From NCBI RefSeq assembly GCF_000621545.1, contig NZ_JHYA01000001.1:186001-250000 (forward strand): 64,000 nt of DNA, read 5' to 3'. Origin of the DNA: Anaerovibrio lipolyticus LB2005 (lineage in GTDB: Bacteria > Bacillota > Negativicutes > Selenomonadales > Selenomonadaceae). A model generated the notes under the pieces. It saw nothing but the letters and a program-made list of their open reading frames with translations, made no database searches and was not told where the DNA came from. Positions 36,428-44,676 of the stretch are shown one piece after another. How positions within the stretch are numbered: the stretch's first letter is position 1; every line of letters starts with the position of its first letter. The position numbers and the translations under genes are program-made.

Positions 36428-36459
36428 AATAAAAAGAGCTGTCAATAAAGACAACTCTT
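36428..36459 (-). terminator. Terminator of infC-rpmI-rplT
   Basis: AAGAGTTGTC and GACAGCTCTT form a 10-bp stem around TTTATT, then TTTATTTT on the minus strand, 12 bases after the rplT stop codon. Confidence 0.85.
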
Positions 36460-36470
36460 AATATTCAATA

Positions 36471-36824
36471 TTACAGGTTTTCCTTAGCAACTGCAACCAT
36501 CTGAGCAAATGCGTTAGCATCGCTGATAGCAAGGTCAGCCAACATCTTGCGGTTAACCTCTACACCAGCCTTGGTAAGACCAGCGATAAGACGGCTGTAG
36601 GAAATACCATTAGCACGTGCTGCAGCATTGATACGTGCAATCCAGAGACGACGGAAAACGCCCTTCTTCGCACGACGGTCACGACGAGCGTAGTAGAGAG
36701 CCTTCATAACGGTCTCATTTGCCTTCTTAAACTGCTTGCTCTTGGAGCCCTTGTAGCCCTTTGCTAACTTTAAAATCTTATTATGACGTCTATGTGCAGT
36801 CACGCCGCTTTTAACTCTTGGCAT
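36471..36824 (-). CDS. rplT: Large ribosomal subunit protein bL20
   Basis: This 117-residue ribosomal protein opens [20 protein letters not shown] with the basic N-terminal extension and continues [42 protein letters not shown]-type sequence. It binds 23S rRNA early in assembly. In Firmicutes it also represses its own operon by binding the infC leader. GGAGG precedes the ATG. Confidence 0.98.
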   Translation of the reverse strand: MPRVKSGVTAHRRHNKILKLAKGYKGSKSKQFKKANETVMKALYYARRDRRAKKGVFRRLWIARINAAARANGISYSRLIAGLTKAGVEVNRKMLADLAISDANAFAQMVAVAKENL

Positions 36825-36861
36825 GTTCTTTTCCTCCTAAATGTATCTGTTATTTAATGAA

Positions 36862-37059
36862 TTAAGCGTATGGGAGACACTTAATCTCGCGCTTGTAGTC
36901 ACCTGCAACCAGCAGAGCTGCCTTACGCATGTTACGCTTACGCTTTGGAGACTTCTTCTCCAGGATATGTCTCTTATAAGCCTTGTTTCTTCTAATTTCG
37001 CCAGTACCAGTTACAGTAAAGCGCTTTGCAGCTGCTCTACGAGTTTTCATCTTCTGCAT
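36862..37059 (-). CDS. rpmI: Large ribosomal subunit protein bL35
   Basis: This 65-residue basic protein reads [20 protein letters not shown] and continues with [17 protein letters not shown], typical of bL35. Its ATG shares one base with the infC stop codon (TAATG), and AAAGGAGG nine bases upstream lies inside infC, so it is translationally coupled. An ATG three codons later is too far from that site. Confidence 0.97.
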   Translation of the reverse strand: MQKMKTRRAAAKRFTVTGTGEIRRNKAYKRHILEKKSPKRKRNMRKAALLVAGDYKREIKCLPYA

Positions 37060-37598
37060 TACTGTTTTCCTCCTTTAGTTTGAGCCTTAGGGGCTAAAAT
37101 CATAATCATATTTCTACCTTCAAGCTTAGCATCCCGTTCTACGGTTACTGAATCCTTCAACGCATCTGCAAACTTGCTAAGGATTTCCTTACCAAGCTCT
37201 GGATGGGACATTTCACGGCCACGGAACATAATAGTTACCTTAACCTTGTCGCCATCTGCCAGGAAACGCGTAGCATTCTTCAACTTGACGTCAAAATCAT
37301 GCTGTTCAATGTTTGGACGAAGCTTAACTTCCTTGATGGAAATAACCTTCTGCTTCTTGCGTGCTTCTTTCTCACGCTTCTGCTTTTCATATCTATATTT
37401 ACCGTAATCCATGATACGGCATACAGGTGGCTTCGCCTTAGGAGCAATCTCCACCAAATCAAGATGCTGCTCCATAGCCATATTCAATGCATCTTTTACC
37501 TGCATTACACCCAATGACTGGCCTTCTGCGTCAGTCACGCGGATTTCACCGCCACGAACTCGGATTTCTTCGTTGATTCTCTCAGTTTCCTTACTAAT
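37059..37598 (-). CDS. infC: Translation initiation factor IF-3 with a probable AUU start codon
   Basis: This protein of about 179 residues has the IF3 N domain ([19 protein letters not shown]), a lysine-rich linker ([17 protein letters not shown]) and the IF3 C domain ([36 protein letters not shown]). The protein should begin [12 protein letters not shown]. The codon there is ATT at 37598, with GGGAGGTG eight bases upstream. The only nearby ATG (37619) would place that ribosome site inside its own codons 3-5. An AUU start, used for autoregulation by IF-3 in E. coli and seen in other bacteria, explains this best. It lies behind an L20-type leader. Confidence 0.93.
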   Translation of the reverse strand: MSKETERINEEIRVRGGEIRVTDAEGQSLGVMQVKDALNMAMEQHLDLVEIAPKAKPPVCRIMDYGKYRYEKQKREKEARKKQKVISIKEVKLRPNIEQHDFDVKLKNATRFLADGDKVKVTIMFRGREMSHPELGKEILSKFADALKDSVTVERDAKLEGRNMIMILAPKAQTKGGKQ

Positions 37599-37618
37599 AA
37601 AAAACACCTCCCGCTTCA

Positions 37619-37740
37619 TTTTTAAACCACATAAAACAAAAATGAGGGCGGCATACACCACCCTCACAAATACAATCTGTATCAGACCCGCTGACCTAAT
37701 CAGCAAGGTGAGAAGCGGTGGCCTCTGCTTTGTTTACCTT
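37619..37740 (-). promoter_or_regulatory. L20-type leader of the infC-rpmI-rplT operon
   Basis: The leader of about 120 bases contains a CACCGCTTCTCACCTTGCTG block near its 5' end, then two pairing segments and a terminator hairpin just before infC. Position and content match the Firmicute L20 leader, where bL20 mimics its rRNA site and favours termination. The family match is by eye. Confidence 0.7.
37635..37667 (-). terminator. Attenuator hairpin in the infC leader
   Basis: TGAGGGTGG and CCGCCCTCA pair (with one G-U) around a short TGTATG loop, followed by TTTTTGTTTT on the minus strand, inside the transcribed leader and ahead of the infC ribosome site. Confidence 0.8.
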
Positions 37741-37744
37741 GAGT

Positions 37745-37773
37745 ATATTAACACTTAGAAGCCACGCTGTCAA
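37745..37773 (-). promoter_or_regulatory. Promoter of infC-rpmI-rplT
   Basis: TTGACA (37768-37773) and TAATAT (37745-37750) are 17 bases apart on the minus strand, immediately after the thrS stop codon. The operon can thus be expressed apart from thrS. Confidence 0.85.
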
Positions 37774-37791
37774 CAGATATTTTTATTTTTT

Positions 37792-39711
37792 TTAATACTC
37801 AGCAGACTTGGTTGCAATCTTCTCCTGAAGCAGTGCAATGAACTCGTCCACCTTCATGGTTCTTGTTTCCTTCTGACCATGGCAGCGAACATTTACAGTA
37901 CCGTCAGCAACTTCCTGATCACCCACAACCAAAAGATAAGGTATCTTCTTCACCTGGCCATCACGCATCTTGTAGCCAACCTTCTCATTGCGATCATCCA
38001 CCTCTACACGATAGCCCATATCGAACATTTTCTTTTTCAGCTCGAAGGCATAGTCCATGTGCTTATCAGTAATAGGGAGAATCTTTGCCTGAACAGGAGC
38101 CAACCAGGTTGGGAAAGCACCAGCATAGTTCTCAATAAGAATACCGATGAAGCGCTCAATGGAACCATATACTACACGGTGAATCATAACAGGACGATGC
38201 TTCTGCCCATCCTCACCGACATAAGTCAGATCAAACTTCTCTGGCAGCTGCATATCAAGCTGAATAGTACCGCACTGCCAAGTACGACCAATGGAATCCT
38301 TCAGATGAAAGTCAATCTTAGGACCATAGAATGCACCATCACCCTCGTTGACAATGTATTCCAGTCCACGATGTTCAAGGGCATTTCTCAAGCCGTTGGT
38401 AGCCAGCTCCCACATCTCATCAGAGCCCATGGAATCCTCCGGACGGGTAGAAAGCTCAGCATGGTACTCCAAGCCGAAGGTGCTGTACACCTCATCAAAA
38501 AGGTCAATAACCTTCTGGATTTCCCCTTCAATCTGCTCAGGAGTCATGAAAATATGGGCATCATCCTGAGTGAAGTTCCGAACACGGAAAAGGCCGTGAA
38601 GAGCACCAGAAAGCTCATGACGATGAACAAGACCAAGCTCACCGGCACGAAGTGGGAGATCACGATAGCTGTGCTGCTGAGTCTTATATACAATCATACC
38701 ACCTGGGCAGTTCATTGGTTTTACTGCATAATCTTCACCATCAATTTCAGTGAAGTACATATTTTCCTTGTAGTGAGCCCAGTGACCGGAACGCTCCCAA
38801 AGCTGACGGTTCAAAATCATTGGAGTCTTAATCTCCTGATAGCCATAGCGACGATGAACCTCACGCCAGTAGTTAATCAGCTCATTTCTGATTACCATTC
38901 CATTTGGATGGAAGAATGGGAAGCCAGGACCCTCCTCATGGATACTGAAGAGATCAAGCTCCTTGCCCAACTTGCGATGGTCACGCTTGGCAGCCTCCTC
39001 CAGCATATGGAGATATGCATCCAGCTCATCCTTCTTTTCAAAGGCAGTACCATATACACGCTGAAGCATCTTGTTCTTAACATCACCGCGCCAGTAAGCA
39101 CCAGCCACGCTCTGAAGCTTAATAGCCTTTACCTTGCCAGTGGAAATAACATGAGGGCCGGCACAGAGATCAGTGAACTCACCCTGAGTGTAAAGGGAAA
39201 TAGTAGCATCCTCAGGCAGATCGTTAATAAGCTCCACCTTGTAGCCCTCGCCAGCAGCCTTGAACATATCAAGAGCCTCCTGACGGCTTACTTCCTTGCG
39301 CTCCAGCTTAAGGTTTTCCTTAACGATTTTGTTCATCTCTTTTTCGATGTCCTTAAGGTCTTCCTCGGTGAGGCGCTTTTCCATATCAATATCATAGTAG
39401 AAGCCGTTATCAATAGCAGGGCCGATAGCCAGCTGAACATTCTCAGACTTATAAAGTCTTTTAATAGCCTGGGCCAAAATATGGGAACCAGTATGACGCA
39501 GTGCCCAGCGGCCTTCCTCATCCTCAAAGGTCAAAAACTTGATGCTGGCATCCTTGTCAAGGATAGTTGTAATATCCTTGGTCTCACCATCAATACTGAT
39601 AGCCAATACCTTCTTTGCCAAACTGTTGCTGATGGACTTTACCAGCTCCAGGCCGCTTATACCAGCCTCAACTTCACGAACTGCGCCATCTGGCATAGTT
39701 AATTTAATCAT
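37792..39711 (-). CDS. thrS: Threonine-tRNA ligase
   Basis: This 639-residue class II synthetase has an N-terminal TGS domain (about 1-62), an editing/SAD domain with HTGSHILAQAIKRLY (metal His pair) and DLCAGPH, the catalytic core (GPGFPFFHPNGMVIRNEL; MNCPGG; FRVRNFTQDDAHIF; RPVMIHRVVYGSIERFIGILIEN) and a C-terminal anticodon-binding domain. A threonine T-box leader controls it. There is no clear terminator after it; the infC promoter follows at once. Confidence 0.97.
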   Translation of the reverse strand: MIKLTMPDGAVREVEAGISGLELVKSISNSLAKKVLAISIDGETKDITTILDKDASIKFLTFEDEEGRWALRHTGSHILAQAIKRLYKSENVQLAIGPAIDNGFYYDIDMEKRLTEEDLKDIEKEMNKIVKENLKLERKEVSRQEALDMFKAAGEGYKVELINDLPEDATISLYTQGEFTDLCAGPHVISTGKVKAIKLQSVAGAYWRGDVKNKMLQRVYGTAFEKKDELDAYLHMLEEAAKRDHRKLGKELDLFSIHEEGPGFPFFHPNGMVIRNELINYWREVHRRYGYQEIKTPMILNRQLWERSGHWAHYKENMYFTEIDGEDYAVKPMNCPGGMIVYKTQQHSYRDLPLRAGELGLVHRHELSGALHGLFRVRNFTQDDAHIFMTPEQIEGEIQKVIDLFDEVYSTFGLEYHAELSTRPEDSMGSDEMWELATNGLRNALEHRGLEYIVNEGDGAFYGPKIDFHLKDSIGRTWQCGTIQLDMQLPEKFDLTYVGEDGQKHRPVMIHRVVYGSIERFIGILIENYAGAFPTWLAPVQAKILPITDKHMDYAFELKKKMFDMGYRVEVDDRNEKVGYKMRDGQVKKIPYLLVVGDQEVADGTVNVRCHGQKETRTMKVDEFIALLQEKIATKSAEY

Positions 39712-39734
39712 GATCTATTCCTCCCAAATAATAA

Positions 39735-40010
39735 AAATACTCACAGGGAAAATAAAAATACCCCGTTCCCATATAGGGACGAGGTATATACTTCGCGGTT
39801 CCACCCTGCTTGCCACACTTACATAAAAATGTGACCAACTTTGGCGATGTTAACGGACTCATTCCGGCAGCATTTAGTAAAATTTCATGCTGCGGCTCCG
39901 AAGGGGTAACAACAGACTCAATTATAGGACTTTCCAGCAACCGTCCCTCTCTGAATAACGAAATTCTGCGTCATGGCTTCTTCACGGCCTGTGCAATATC
40001 TAAATTACTG
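39735..40010 (-). promoter_or_regulatory. Threonine T-box leader of thrS
   Basis: The T-box sequence GGGTGGAACCGCG is present near 39796-39808. It is followed by a terminator that competes with the antiterminator. The likely specifier is ACC (39905-39907): it precedes CCTTCGGAGCC exactly as the Phe codon precedes ACTCTGGAGCC in the pheS leader of this window. Uncharged tRNA-Thr should allow read-through. Confidence 0.9.
39752..39785 (-). terminator. T-box terminator upstream of thrS
   Basis: TACCTCGTCCC and GGGAACGGGGTA form the stem on the minus strand, followed by TTTTTATTTT. It overlaps the 3' side of the T-box antiterminator. Confidence 0.85.
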
Positions 40011-40014
40011 TCTA

Positions 40015-40043
40015 ATTATAGTATTCACATTACCTACTGTCAA
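40015..40043 (-). promoter_or_regulatory. Promoter of thrS
   Basis: TTGACA (40038-40043) and TATAAT (40015-40020), both perfect, are separated by 17 bases on the minus strand. Transcription would start about 300 bases before thrS, at the front of the T-box. Confidence 0.9.
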
Positions 40044-40048
40044 GAAGA

Positions 40049-40345
40049 TTATTGGCGGCTAGCCACCTGTACCTTCTGTTTATCACCGGCTATAACTGGT
40101 ATTTGCAGCTTGCGGCCGGCTCTAAGATCACGATCATTCTTTATATCATTGATTTCCTTAATGGCAACAGTAAGCTCCTGAAGCTGTTCGTTGTCAGAGG
40201 TATAACGGCTGGCAATAGTTTCAATACTTTCTCCATGTTGTAAGATTACAGTATCAAATTCAGAGGTTCTGAGATAGGAATTAGTCAAATTAAAGGGAGA
40301 GAGAACAGCTAGTCCAATAAGTATGGCAATAATAATATTTTTCAT
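40049..40345 (-). CDS. Small LysM protein with N-terminal membrane anchor (YneA-like)
   Basis: This 98-residue protein has one N-terminal hydrophobic segment (about residues 3-20, KNIIIAILIGLAVLSPF) and one LysM domain (about 32-85: VILQHGESIETIASRYTSDNEQL...LRAGRKLQIPV) that would bind peptidoglycan. The ATG at 40345, with AAAGGAGC upstream, is the start. Size and layout match YneA, the SOS-induced division inhibitor of Bacillus, though LysM proteins are common and sequence identity cannot be judged. Three LexA-like boxes lie just upstream of the start codon and a fourth inside the promoter, which supports DNA-damage control. Confidence 0.75.
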   Translation of the reverse strand: MKNIIIAILIGLAVLSPFNLTNSYLRTSEFDTVILQHGESIETIASRYTSDNEQLQELTVAIKEINDIKNDRDLRAGRKLQIPVIAGDKQKVQVASRQ

Positions 40346-40368
40346 AATATCTGCTCCTTTACTCTTAA

Positions 40369-40410
40369 GAAAATCAGTTCTTGGAAAATTAGTTCCAAGA
40401 AAATAAGTTC
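40369..40410 (-). promoter_or_regulatory. Three tandem LexA-like boxes, 15-bp spacing
   Basis: On the minus strand GAAC-N4-TTTC occurs at 40369-40380, 40384-40395 and 40399-40410, exactly 15 bp apart. Each matches 7 of 8 fixed positions of the Gram-positive LexA consensus GAAC-N4-GTTC. They lie between the transcription start and the LysM start codon. Confidence 0.6.
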
Positions 40411-40431
40411 TTAAAACTTTTGTTTGGTGAT

Positions 40432-40460
40432 ATATTAGCATAGAATCCATGTTCTGTCAA
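40432..40460 (-). promoter_or_regulatory. Promoter of the LysM gene with an embedded LexA-like box
   Basis: TTGACA (40455-40460) and TAATAT (40432-40437) are 17 bases apart on the minus strand. The spacer contains GAACATGGATTC (40443-40454), again one position off the GAAC-N4-GTTC consensus. Confidence 0.75.
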
Positions 40461-40482
40461 TAAAATACCAAACAAATTTTCG

Positions 40483-40511
40483 TTGATTTTATTATTCCTT
40501 TTTGATACAGT
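40483..40511 (+). promoter_or_regulatory. Divergent promoter of the 86-residue protein gene
   Basis: TTGATT (40483-40488) and TACAGT (40506-40511), 17 bases apart on the plus strand, point towards the small gene at 40548. It is back to back with the LysM promoter and could share its regulator. Confidence 0.55.
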
Positions 40512-40547
40512 ATCCTTATTAATTTTCAGTTTACAAAGGAGGTTCCC

Positions 40548-40808
40548 ATGGTTTTACACGGAGCCGTTATTATTGAACAGGGCGTAAAATTTGCCCTTCT
40601 ATCTGTAAAGCAGTCCGTTACCCAATACACTGTCCGTTCCACCAGATTCCGCCAGGCCGTTAGACCATTTTTCCCTAACATGCCTATTATTCTCATGTCC
40701 CAGGACAAAGATGGTGTCCCCCACTACTATGGACGTAAGGACATTGTGGAATTTTTGAAAACCGTACCTCTGGATCGGATTCCGTGGAAAGTGTATCACA
40801 TCTATTAA
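40548..40808 (+). CDS. Conserved-looking small protein of unknown function
   Basis: This 86-residue protein starts MVLHGAVIIEQGVKFALLSV with AAAGGAGG directly upstream. It has no signal peptide or membrane helix, a basic middle (RSTRFRQAVRPFF) and an aromatic end (WKVYHIY). The pattern (a hydrophobic strand, then helix, then HYYGRKDIVEFLKTVP) suggests a compact alpha/beta fold. I recognise no family. It is divergent from the LysM gene and is the only plus-strand gene here; a shared regulator is possible. Confidence 0.65.
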   Translation: MVLHGAVIIEQGVKFALLSVKQSVTQYTVRSTRFRQAVRPFFPNMPIILMSQDKDGVPHYYGRKDIVEFLKTVPLDRIPWKVYHIY

Positions 40809-40830
40809 CAAAGTACATGAAATAATGGCA

Positions 40831-40872
40831 AAAAAAATAACCATCCCACTTAAACGGGATGGTTATTTTTTC
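40831..40872. terminator. Bidirectional terminator after pheT and the 86-residue gene
   Basis: AAATAACCATCCC and GGGATGGTTATTT pair perfectly around ACTTAAAC, with A and T runs on both flanks, between converging genes. Confidence 0.9.
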
Positions 40873-40894
40873 GTTCTATTTTATTAACAGATTA

Positions 40895-43330
40895 TTACTT
40901 GCGGAGCTCTGCGTCAAACTTCTTCTCCACTGCAGCAACAATCTTATTGAAGGACTCATCCACCTCTTCATCGGTGAGGGTCTTGTCGTTGGACTGGAAC
41001 AGCATGGTAAAGGCCACACTCTTCTTGCCGGCATCAATCTGCTTGCCGGTATAGAGGTCAAAGAGGACAGCTCTCTTGAAGTACTTACCGCCATTTCCGA
41101 TAATTGTCTTTTCGATGTCAGAAGCATTTACATCCTTGTCCACCAATATTGCCAAATCACGGAATACAGCCGGATACTTAGGAAGTACATCAAAGTTGAA
41201 CTTTGCGGAACTGTACTTCATAAGAGTAGCCACATCCATTTCGAAAATGTATGCCTTTTTAGTAATACCAAAATTCTCGGCCACCTGTGGATGAAGCTCA
41301 CCTACAGCAGCGATAATATCCTTGCCCTTCTTAAAGAGAGCAGTCTTGCCAGGGTGCATTGCAGTATACTCTCCTGCTTCCACCGTATATCTGGTGATGT
41401 TTCGTCTGGCCAGCAGCTCCTCAACAACACCCTTGGCATCGTAAAAATCAATCATATCGTCGCCGGTATTCCAGCCCACTGGGTTGCGGCGTCCGCACAT
41501 AAAGCCTGCCACCTTAACCACCTCATCAGGAAGCTCGGTAAGAGGCAGTGACTTTGGATAAAATACAGGTGCCACATCATAAAGGCGGATATCCTCGTTC
41601 TTGCGGGAAAGGTTGCGAACAGCATTTTCGATAACGCTGGCCAAAAGACTGGTACGAACCAGCTGTGCCTCCTCAACAAAAGGATTCATAAGAGGAATAG
41701 CGTTGCGAAGCGGACTGTCAGCTGGAACCAGCATCTTGTCCAAGATATCATAATTGCTGAAGCTGAAGGAAAGCTCCTCGCTTAAGCCAATGTGGGTCAA
41801 GGTAATCTTAATATGGTCGATGAAGTCCTGCAATGGACTCTGAACGCCCTGAACCATGGTACCCTCTGGAGTAGTGGACTGAATGTTGTCAAAGCCGTAA
41901 ATACGGGCAACCTCCTCGGAAATGTCCTCCATAAAGGTTACATCATTTCTCCAGGAAGGAACTGCCACATGGTAGCCCCCCTTACCATCTGCCTCGCACT
42001 TGAAGTCAAGGCTTTCCAGAATTTCCACCATCTTTTCTGCTGGAATATCAGTACCCAGACGCTTATTAATCTGCTCTGGAGTGAAGTCTACAGACACTGG
42101 CTGCTTTTCTACTGGATATACATCAACGATACCCTTGGTAACAGTGCAGGCACCCATGTCCTGCAACAGCTGGGCTGCTCTGTCAAGAGCTCGCATGGTC
42201 TGTGTTTCATCCACGCCACGCTCAAATCGCCCGGAAGCCTCAGAACGAAGTCCACAAGAACGAGCAGTACGACGGATGCTGGCACCATTAAAGGCAGCAG
42301 CTTCCAATACAACAGTGGTAGTGTTCTCTGTAACCTCAGACTCCAGGCCACCCATTATACCAGCCAAGCCAGCAGGCTTTTCACTGTCGGCAATAACCAG
42401 CTCCTCCCCCTTGGCAGTACGGGAAGAATCATCAAGAGTATGGAGGTTTTCCCCAGCTACAGCCCGGCGGGCAGTAAGACTTTTACCAGCTATCTGATCA
42501 TAATCGTAGGCATGCATAGGCTGCCCCAGCTCTACCATTACAAAATTAGTTACGTCTACAATATTATTGATAGCACGGATTCCTGCATTTTCCAGACGAA
42601 CCTGCATCCACTCAGGAGATTCCATAACCTTTACATTTTTTAACACTCTGGCGGAGAAACGGGAGCAAAGATCATTTGCCTCAATGCCAATCTTAATCAT
42701 ATCAGCTGTGGAGACATCGTCATCCTCGTTAACCTTAATTTCAGGCCACTTTGGAGTATTGCCTGTAAGAACAGCAATCTCGCGAACCAGGCCAAAAACG
42801 CTGAAGCAGTCACCACGGTTGGCAGTAAGCTCAAACTCCAGAATATCGTCATCAAGACCAAGAGCATCCTTGGCTGGGATACCGATTTCAGTATCGGCTG
42901 GCAGAATGTAAATACCGTCCTTCTGCTCATCGGTCAAGGTGGTAAGATCCATCTTAAGCTCATCAGCGGAGCAAAGCATTCCATTGGAAGGAACACCACG
43001 GAGCTTGCCCTTGGAAATCTTCAGGCCATTTGGCAGCTTGGCACCGATCATGGCAACGGGAACAATATCCCCCTGCTTAACATTCTGGGCACCAGTTACA
43101 ACCTGAACCAGCTCTGGCTGGCCCACATTCATCTGGGTAATGAACATGTGGTCAGAATCTGGATGACGCTCGATGGACTCAACCTTTCCAGTTACGACCT
43201 TCTCCAGTCCCTCGCCGGCGTGAACCACATTTTCCACAGGAATACCCGCCATGGTCAGCTTGTCAGCCAACTCATCGGAAGTTTCAGTGAAATCTATATA
43301 ATCGTGAAGCCATTTAATTGATACCTGCAT
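40895..43330 (-). CDS. pheT: Phenylalanine-tRNA ligase beta subunit
   Basis: This 811-residue subunit has an N-terminal tRNA-binding domain (about 40-150; VVTGKVESIERHPDSD), B3/B4 editing domain (NIVDVTNFVMVELGQPMHAYD; FERGVDETQTMRALDRA), B5 domain (FTPEQINKRLGTDIP), a catalytic-like core and the C-terminal ferredoxin-fold anticodon-binding domain (PKYPAVFRDLAILVDKDV). It forms the alpha2-beta2 enzyme with PheS and follows pheS by 18 bp. Confidence 0.96.
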   Translation of the reverse strand: MQVSIKWLHDYIDFTETSDELADKLTMAGIPVENVVHAGEGLEKVVTGKVESIERHPDSDHMFITQMNVGQPELVQVVTGAQNVKQGDIVPVAMIGAKLPNGLKISKGKLRGVPSNGMLCSADELKMDLTTLTDEQKDGIYILPADTEIGIPAKDALGLDDDILEFELTANRGDCFSVFGLVREIAVLTGNTPKWPEIKVNEDDDVSTADMIKIGIEANDLCSRFSARVLKNVKVMESPEWMQVRLENAGIRAINNIVDVTNFVMVELGQPMHAYDYDQIAGKSLTARRAVAGENLHTLDDSSRTAKGEELVIADSEKPAGLAGIMGGLESEVTENTTTVVLEAAAFNGASIRRTARSCGLRSEASGRFERGVDETQTMRALDRAAQLLQDMGACTVTKGIVDVYPVEKQPVSVDFTPEQINKRLGTDIPAEKMVEILESLDFKCEADGKGGYHVAVPSWRNDVTFMEDISEEVARIYGFDNIQSTTPEGTMVQGVQSPLQDFIDHIKITLTHIGLSEELSFSFSNYDILDKMLVPADSPLRNAIPLMNPFVEEAQLVRTSLLASVIENAVRNLSRKNEDIRLYDVAPVFYPKSLPLTELPDEVVKVAGFMCGRRNPVGWNTGDDMIDFYDAKGVVEELLARRNITRYTVEAGEYTAMHPGKTALFKKGKDIIAAVGELHPQVAENFGITKKAYIFEMDVATLMKYSSAKFNFDVLPKYPAVFRDLAILVDKDVNASDIEKTIIGNGGKYFKRAVLFDLYTGKQIDAGKKSVAFTMLFQSNDKTLTDEEVDESFNKIVAAVEKKFDAELRK

Positions 43331-43348
43331 TTTCTATCCCCTCCCTAA

Positions 43349-44377
43349 TTAAAACTGCTCCAACAGACGAATGTCGTTGTCGTAGAACAGGCGTAAATCG
43401 TCAATACCATATTTCAGCATGGTGATGCGCTCAACACCCATACCGAAAGCAAAGCCGCTTACCTTGGAAGGATCATAGCCGCTCATTTTGAGTACATTTG
43501 GGTGAATCATACCAGCACCCAGGATTTCAAGCCAGCCGGTACCCTTGCACACACGGCAGCCCTGGCCCTTGCACATTACGCAGGAAATATCCACTTCGGT
43601 GCTTGGCTCAGTGAATGGGAAGAAGCTAGGACGAAGACGAACCTTAACATCCTTGTTGAATATCTGTCTGAGGAAGTCCTCAAGGGTGCCCTTCAAGTCA
43701 GAGAAACTGATATTCTTGTCAATAACCATACCCTCGATCTGAGTAAACATTGGGGAATGGGTAGCATCATAATCGTCGCGGCGATATACACGGCCTGGGG
43801 CAATCATGCGGATTGGGCTGTTTGGCTCATGGGCCTCCATGGTACGGGCCTGTACTGGGGATGTCTGGGAACGCATGAGAATATCCTCAGTGATATAGAA
43901 GGAATCCTGCATATCACGGGCAGGATGATCCTTTGGCAGATTCAGTGCCTCAAAGTTATAGTAGTCCTTCTCGATTTCAGGACCCTCCTCCACACTGAAG
44001 CCCATACGCATGAAAATATTCTTGATCTGCATAAGGGTTACAGTAAGAGGATGAATATGACCATGGTTGGTTGGACGACCTGGCAGTGTTACATCAATCT
44101 TCTCGCTGGCCAGACGCTTTGCCATTTCCTTAGCCTTCAGCTCCTGATTTTTTTCAGCAATGAGCTGCTCCAGCTGCTGACGGGCCTCGTTTACAATCTG
44201 ACCGATACGAGGACGATCCTCGGCACTGAGCTGTCCCATACCTCGGAGGATAGAGGTGAGCTCACCCTTTTTACCAAGATACTTTACACGAATATCGTTT
44301 AAATCATTAAGAGTACCAGCTACATCTTTGATAGCCTTGGCTGCTTCCTGGCGCAGCTGTTCAATCTTGCTTTCCAT
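43349..44377 (-). CDS. pheS: Phenylalanine-tRNA ligase alpha subunit
   Basis: This 342-residue subunit has an N-terminal coiled coil (about 1-85) and the class II catalytic domain ([63 protein letters not shown]-type motif 2/3 region [34 protein letters not shown]). It charges tRNA-Phe together with PheT. Expression is set by the T-box upstream. Confidence 0.97.
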   Translation of the reverse strand: MESKIEQLRQEAAKAIKDVAGTLNDLNDIRVKYLGKKGELTSILRGMGQLSAEDRPRIGQIVNEARQQLEQLIAEKNQELKAKEMAKRLASEKIDVTLPGRPTNHGHIHPLTVTLMQIKNIFMRMGFSVEEGPEIEKDYYNFEALNLPKDHPARDMQDSFYITEDILMRSQTSPVQARTMEAHEPNSPIRMIAPGRVYRRDDYDATHSPMFTQIEGMVIDKNISFSDLKGTLEDFLRQIFNKDVKVRLRPSFFPFTEPSTEVDISCVMCKGQGCRVCKGTGWLEILGAGMIHPNVLKMSGYDPSKVSGFAFGMGVERITMLKYGIDDLRLFYDNDIRLLEQF

Positions 44378-44404
44378 AATTGCCTCCTGATAACTGATTT
44401 TTTG

Positions 44405-44630
44405 TAATATAAAAGACCCTCACCCAAAAAGGGGCGAAGGTCTAATTCGCGGTACCACCCTAATTTATAACTCATTTACGCCATAACGCTGCTGTGCGCC
44501 CCGACTACATCTCTTCACCAGGGAGGCTCCAGAGTGAACTTCACAAGACTTTAGCTGCCCTGTTCTCAGTTATCAGGACTTCCTGTAAGCATATTTTCCA
44601 GCTACTCTCTCTTTCCTTGCCTAATGTAGA
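44405..44630 (-). promoter_or_regulatory. Phenylalanine T-box leader of pheST
   Basis: The T-box GGGTGGTACCGCG lies near 44448-44460, followed by a terminator (AGACCTTCGCCCC with GGGTGAGGGTCT, then TTTTAT). The specifier codon TTC (44536-44538) sits before ACTCTGGAGCC. AGAGAGTAGC near the 5' end fits stem I. Confidence 0.92.
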
Positions 44631-44632
44631 AC

Positions 44633-44661
44633 ATTCTATCACTAACAGGAAAATAATGCAA
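44633..44661 (-). promoter_or_regulatory. Promoter of pheST
   Basis: TTGCAT (44656-44661) and TAGAAT (44633-44638) are 17 bases apart on the minus strand, at the start of the T-box leader. It lies just beyond the marR stop codon. Confidence 0.65.
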
Positions 44662-44676
44662 ATGATTATTTATAGG

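Noticed and set aside
37879-39702. 607-codon open frame on the strand opposite thrS
   Set aside because: It mirrors thrS almost completely, has no ribosome site or family features, and is explained by codon bias of the real gene.
39704-39940. 78-codon frame upstream of thrS on the same strand
   Set aside because: It lies wholly within the T-box leader and crosses its terminator; no ribosome site.
42000-42643. Plus-strand frames of 165 and 283 codons opposite pheT
   Set aside because: They are antisense shadows of a complete pheT gene without supporting signals.
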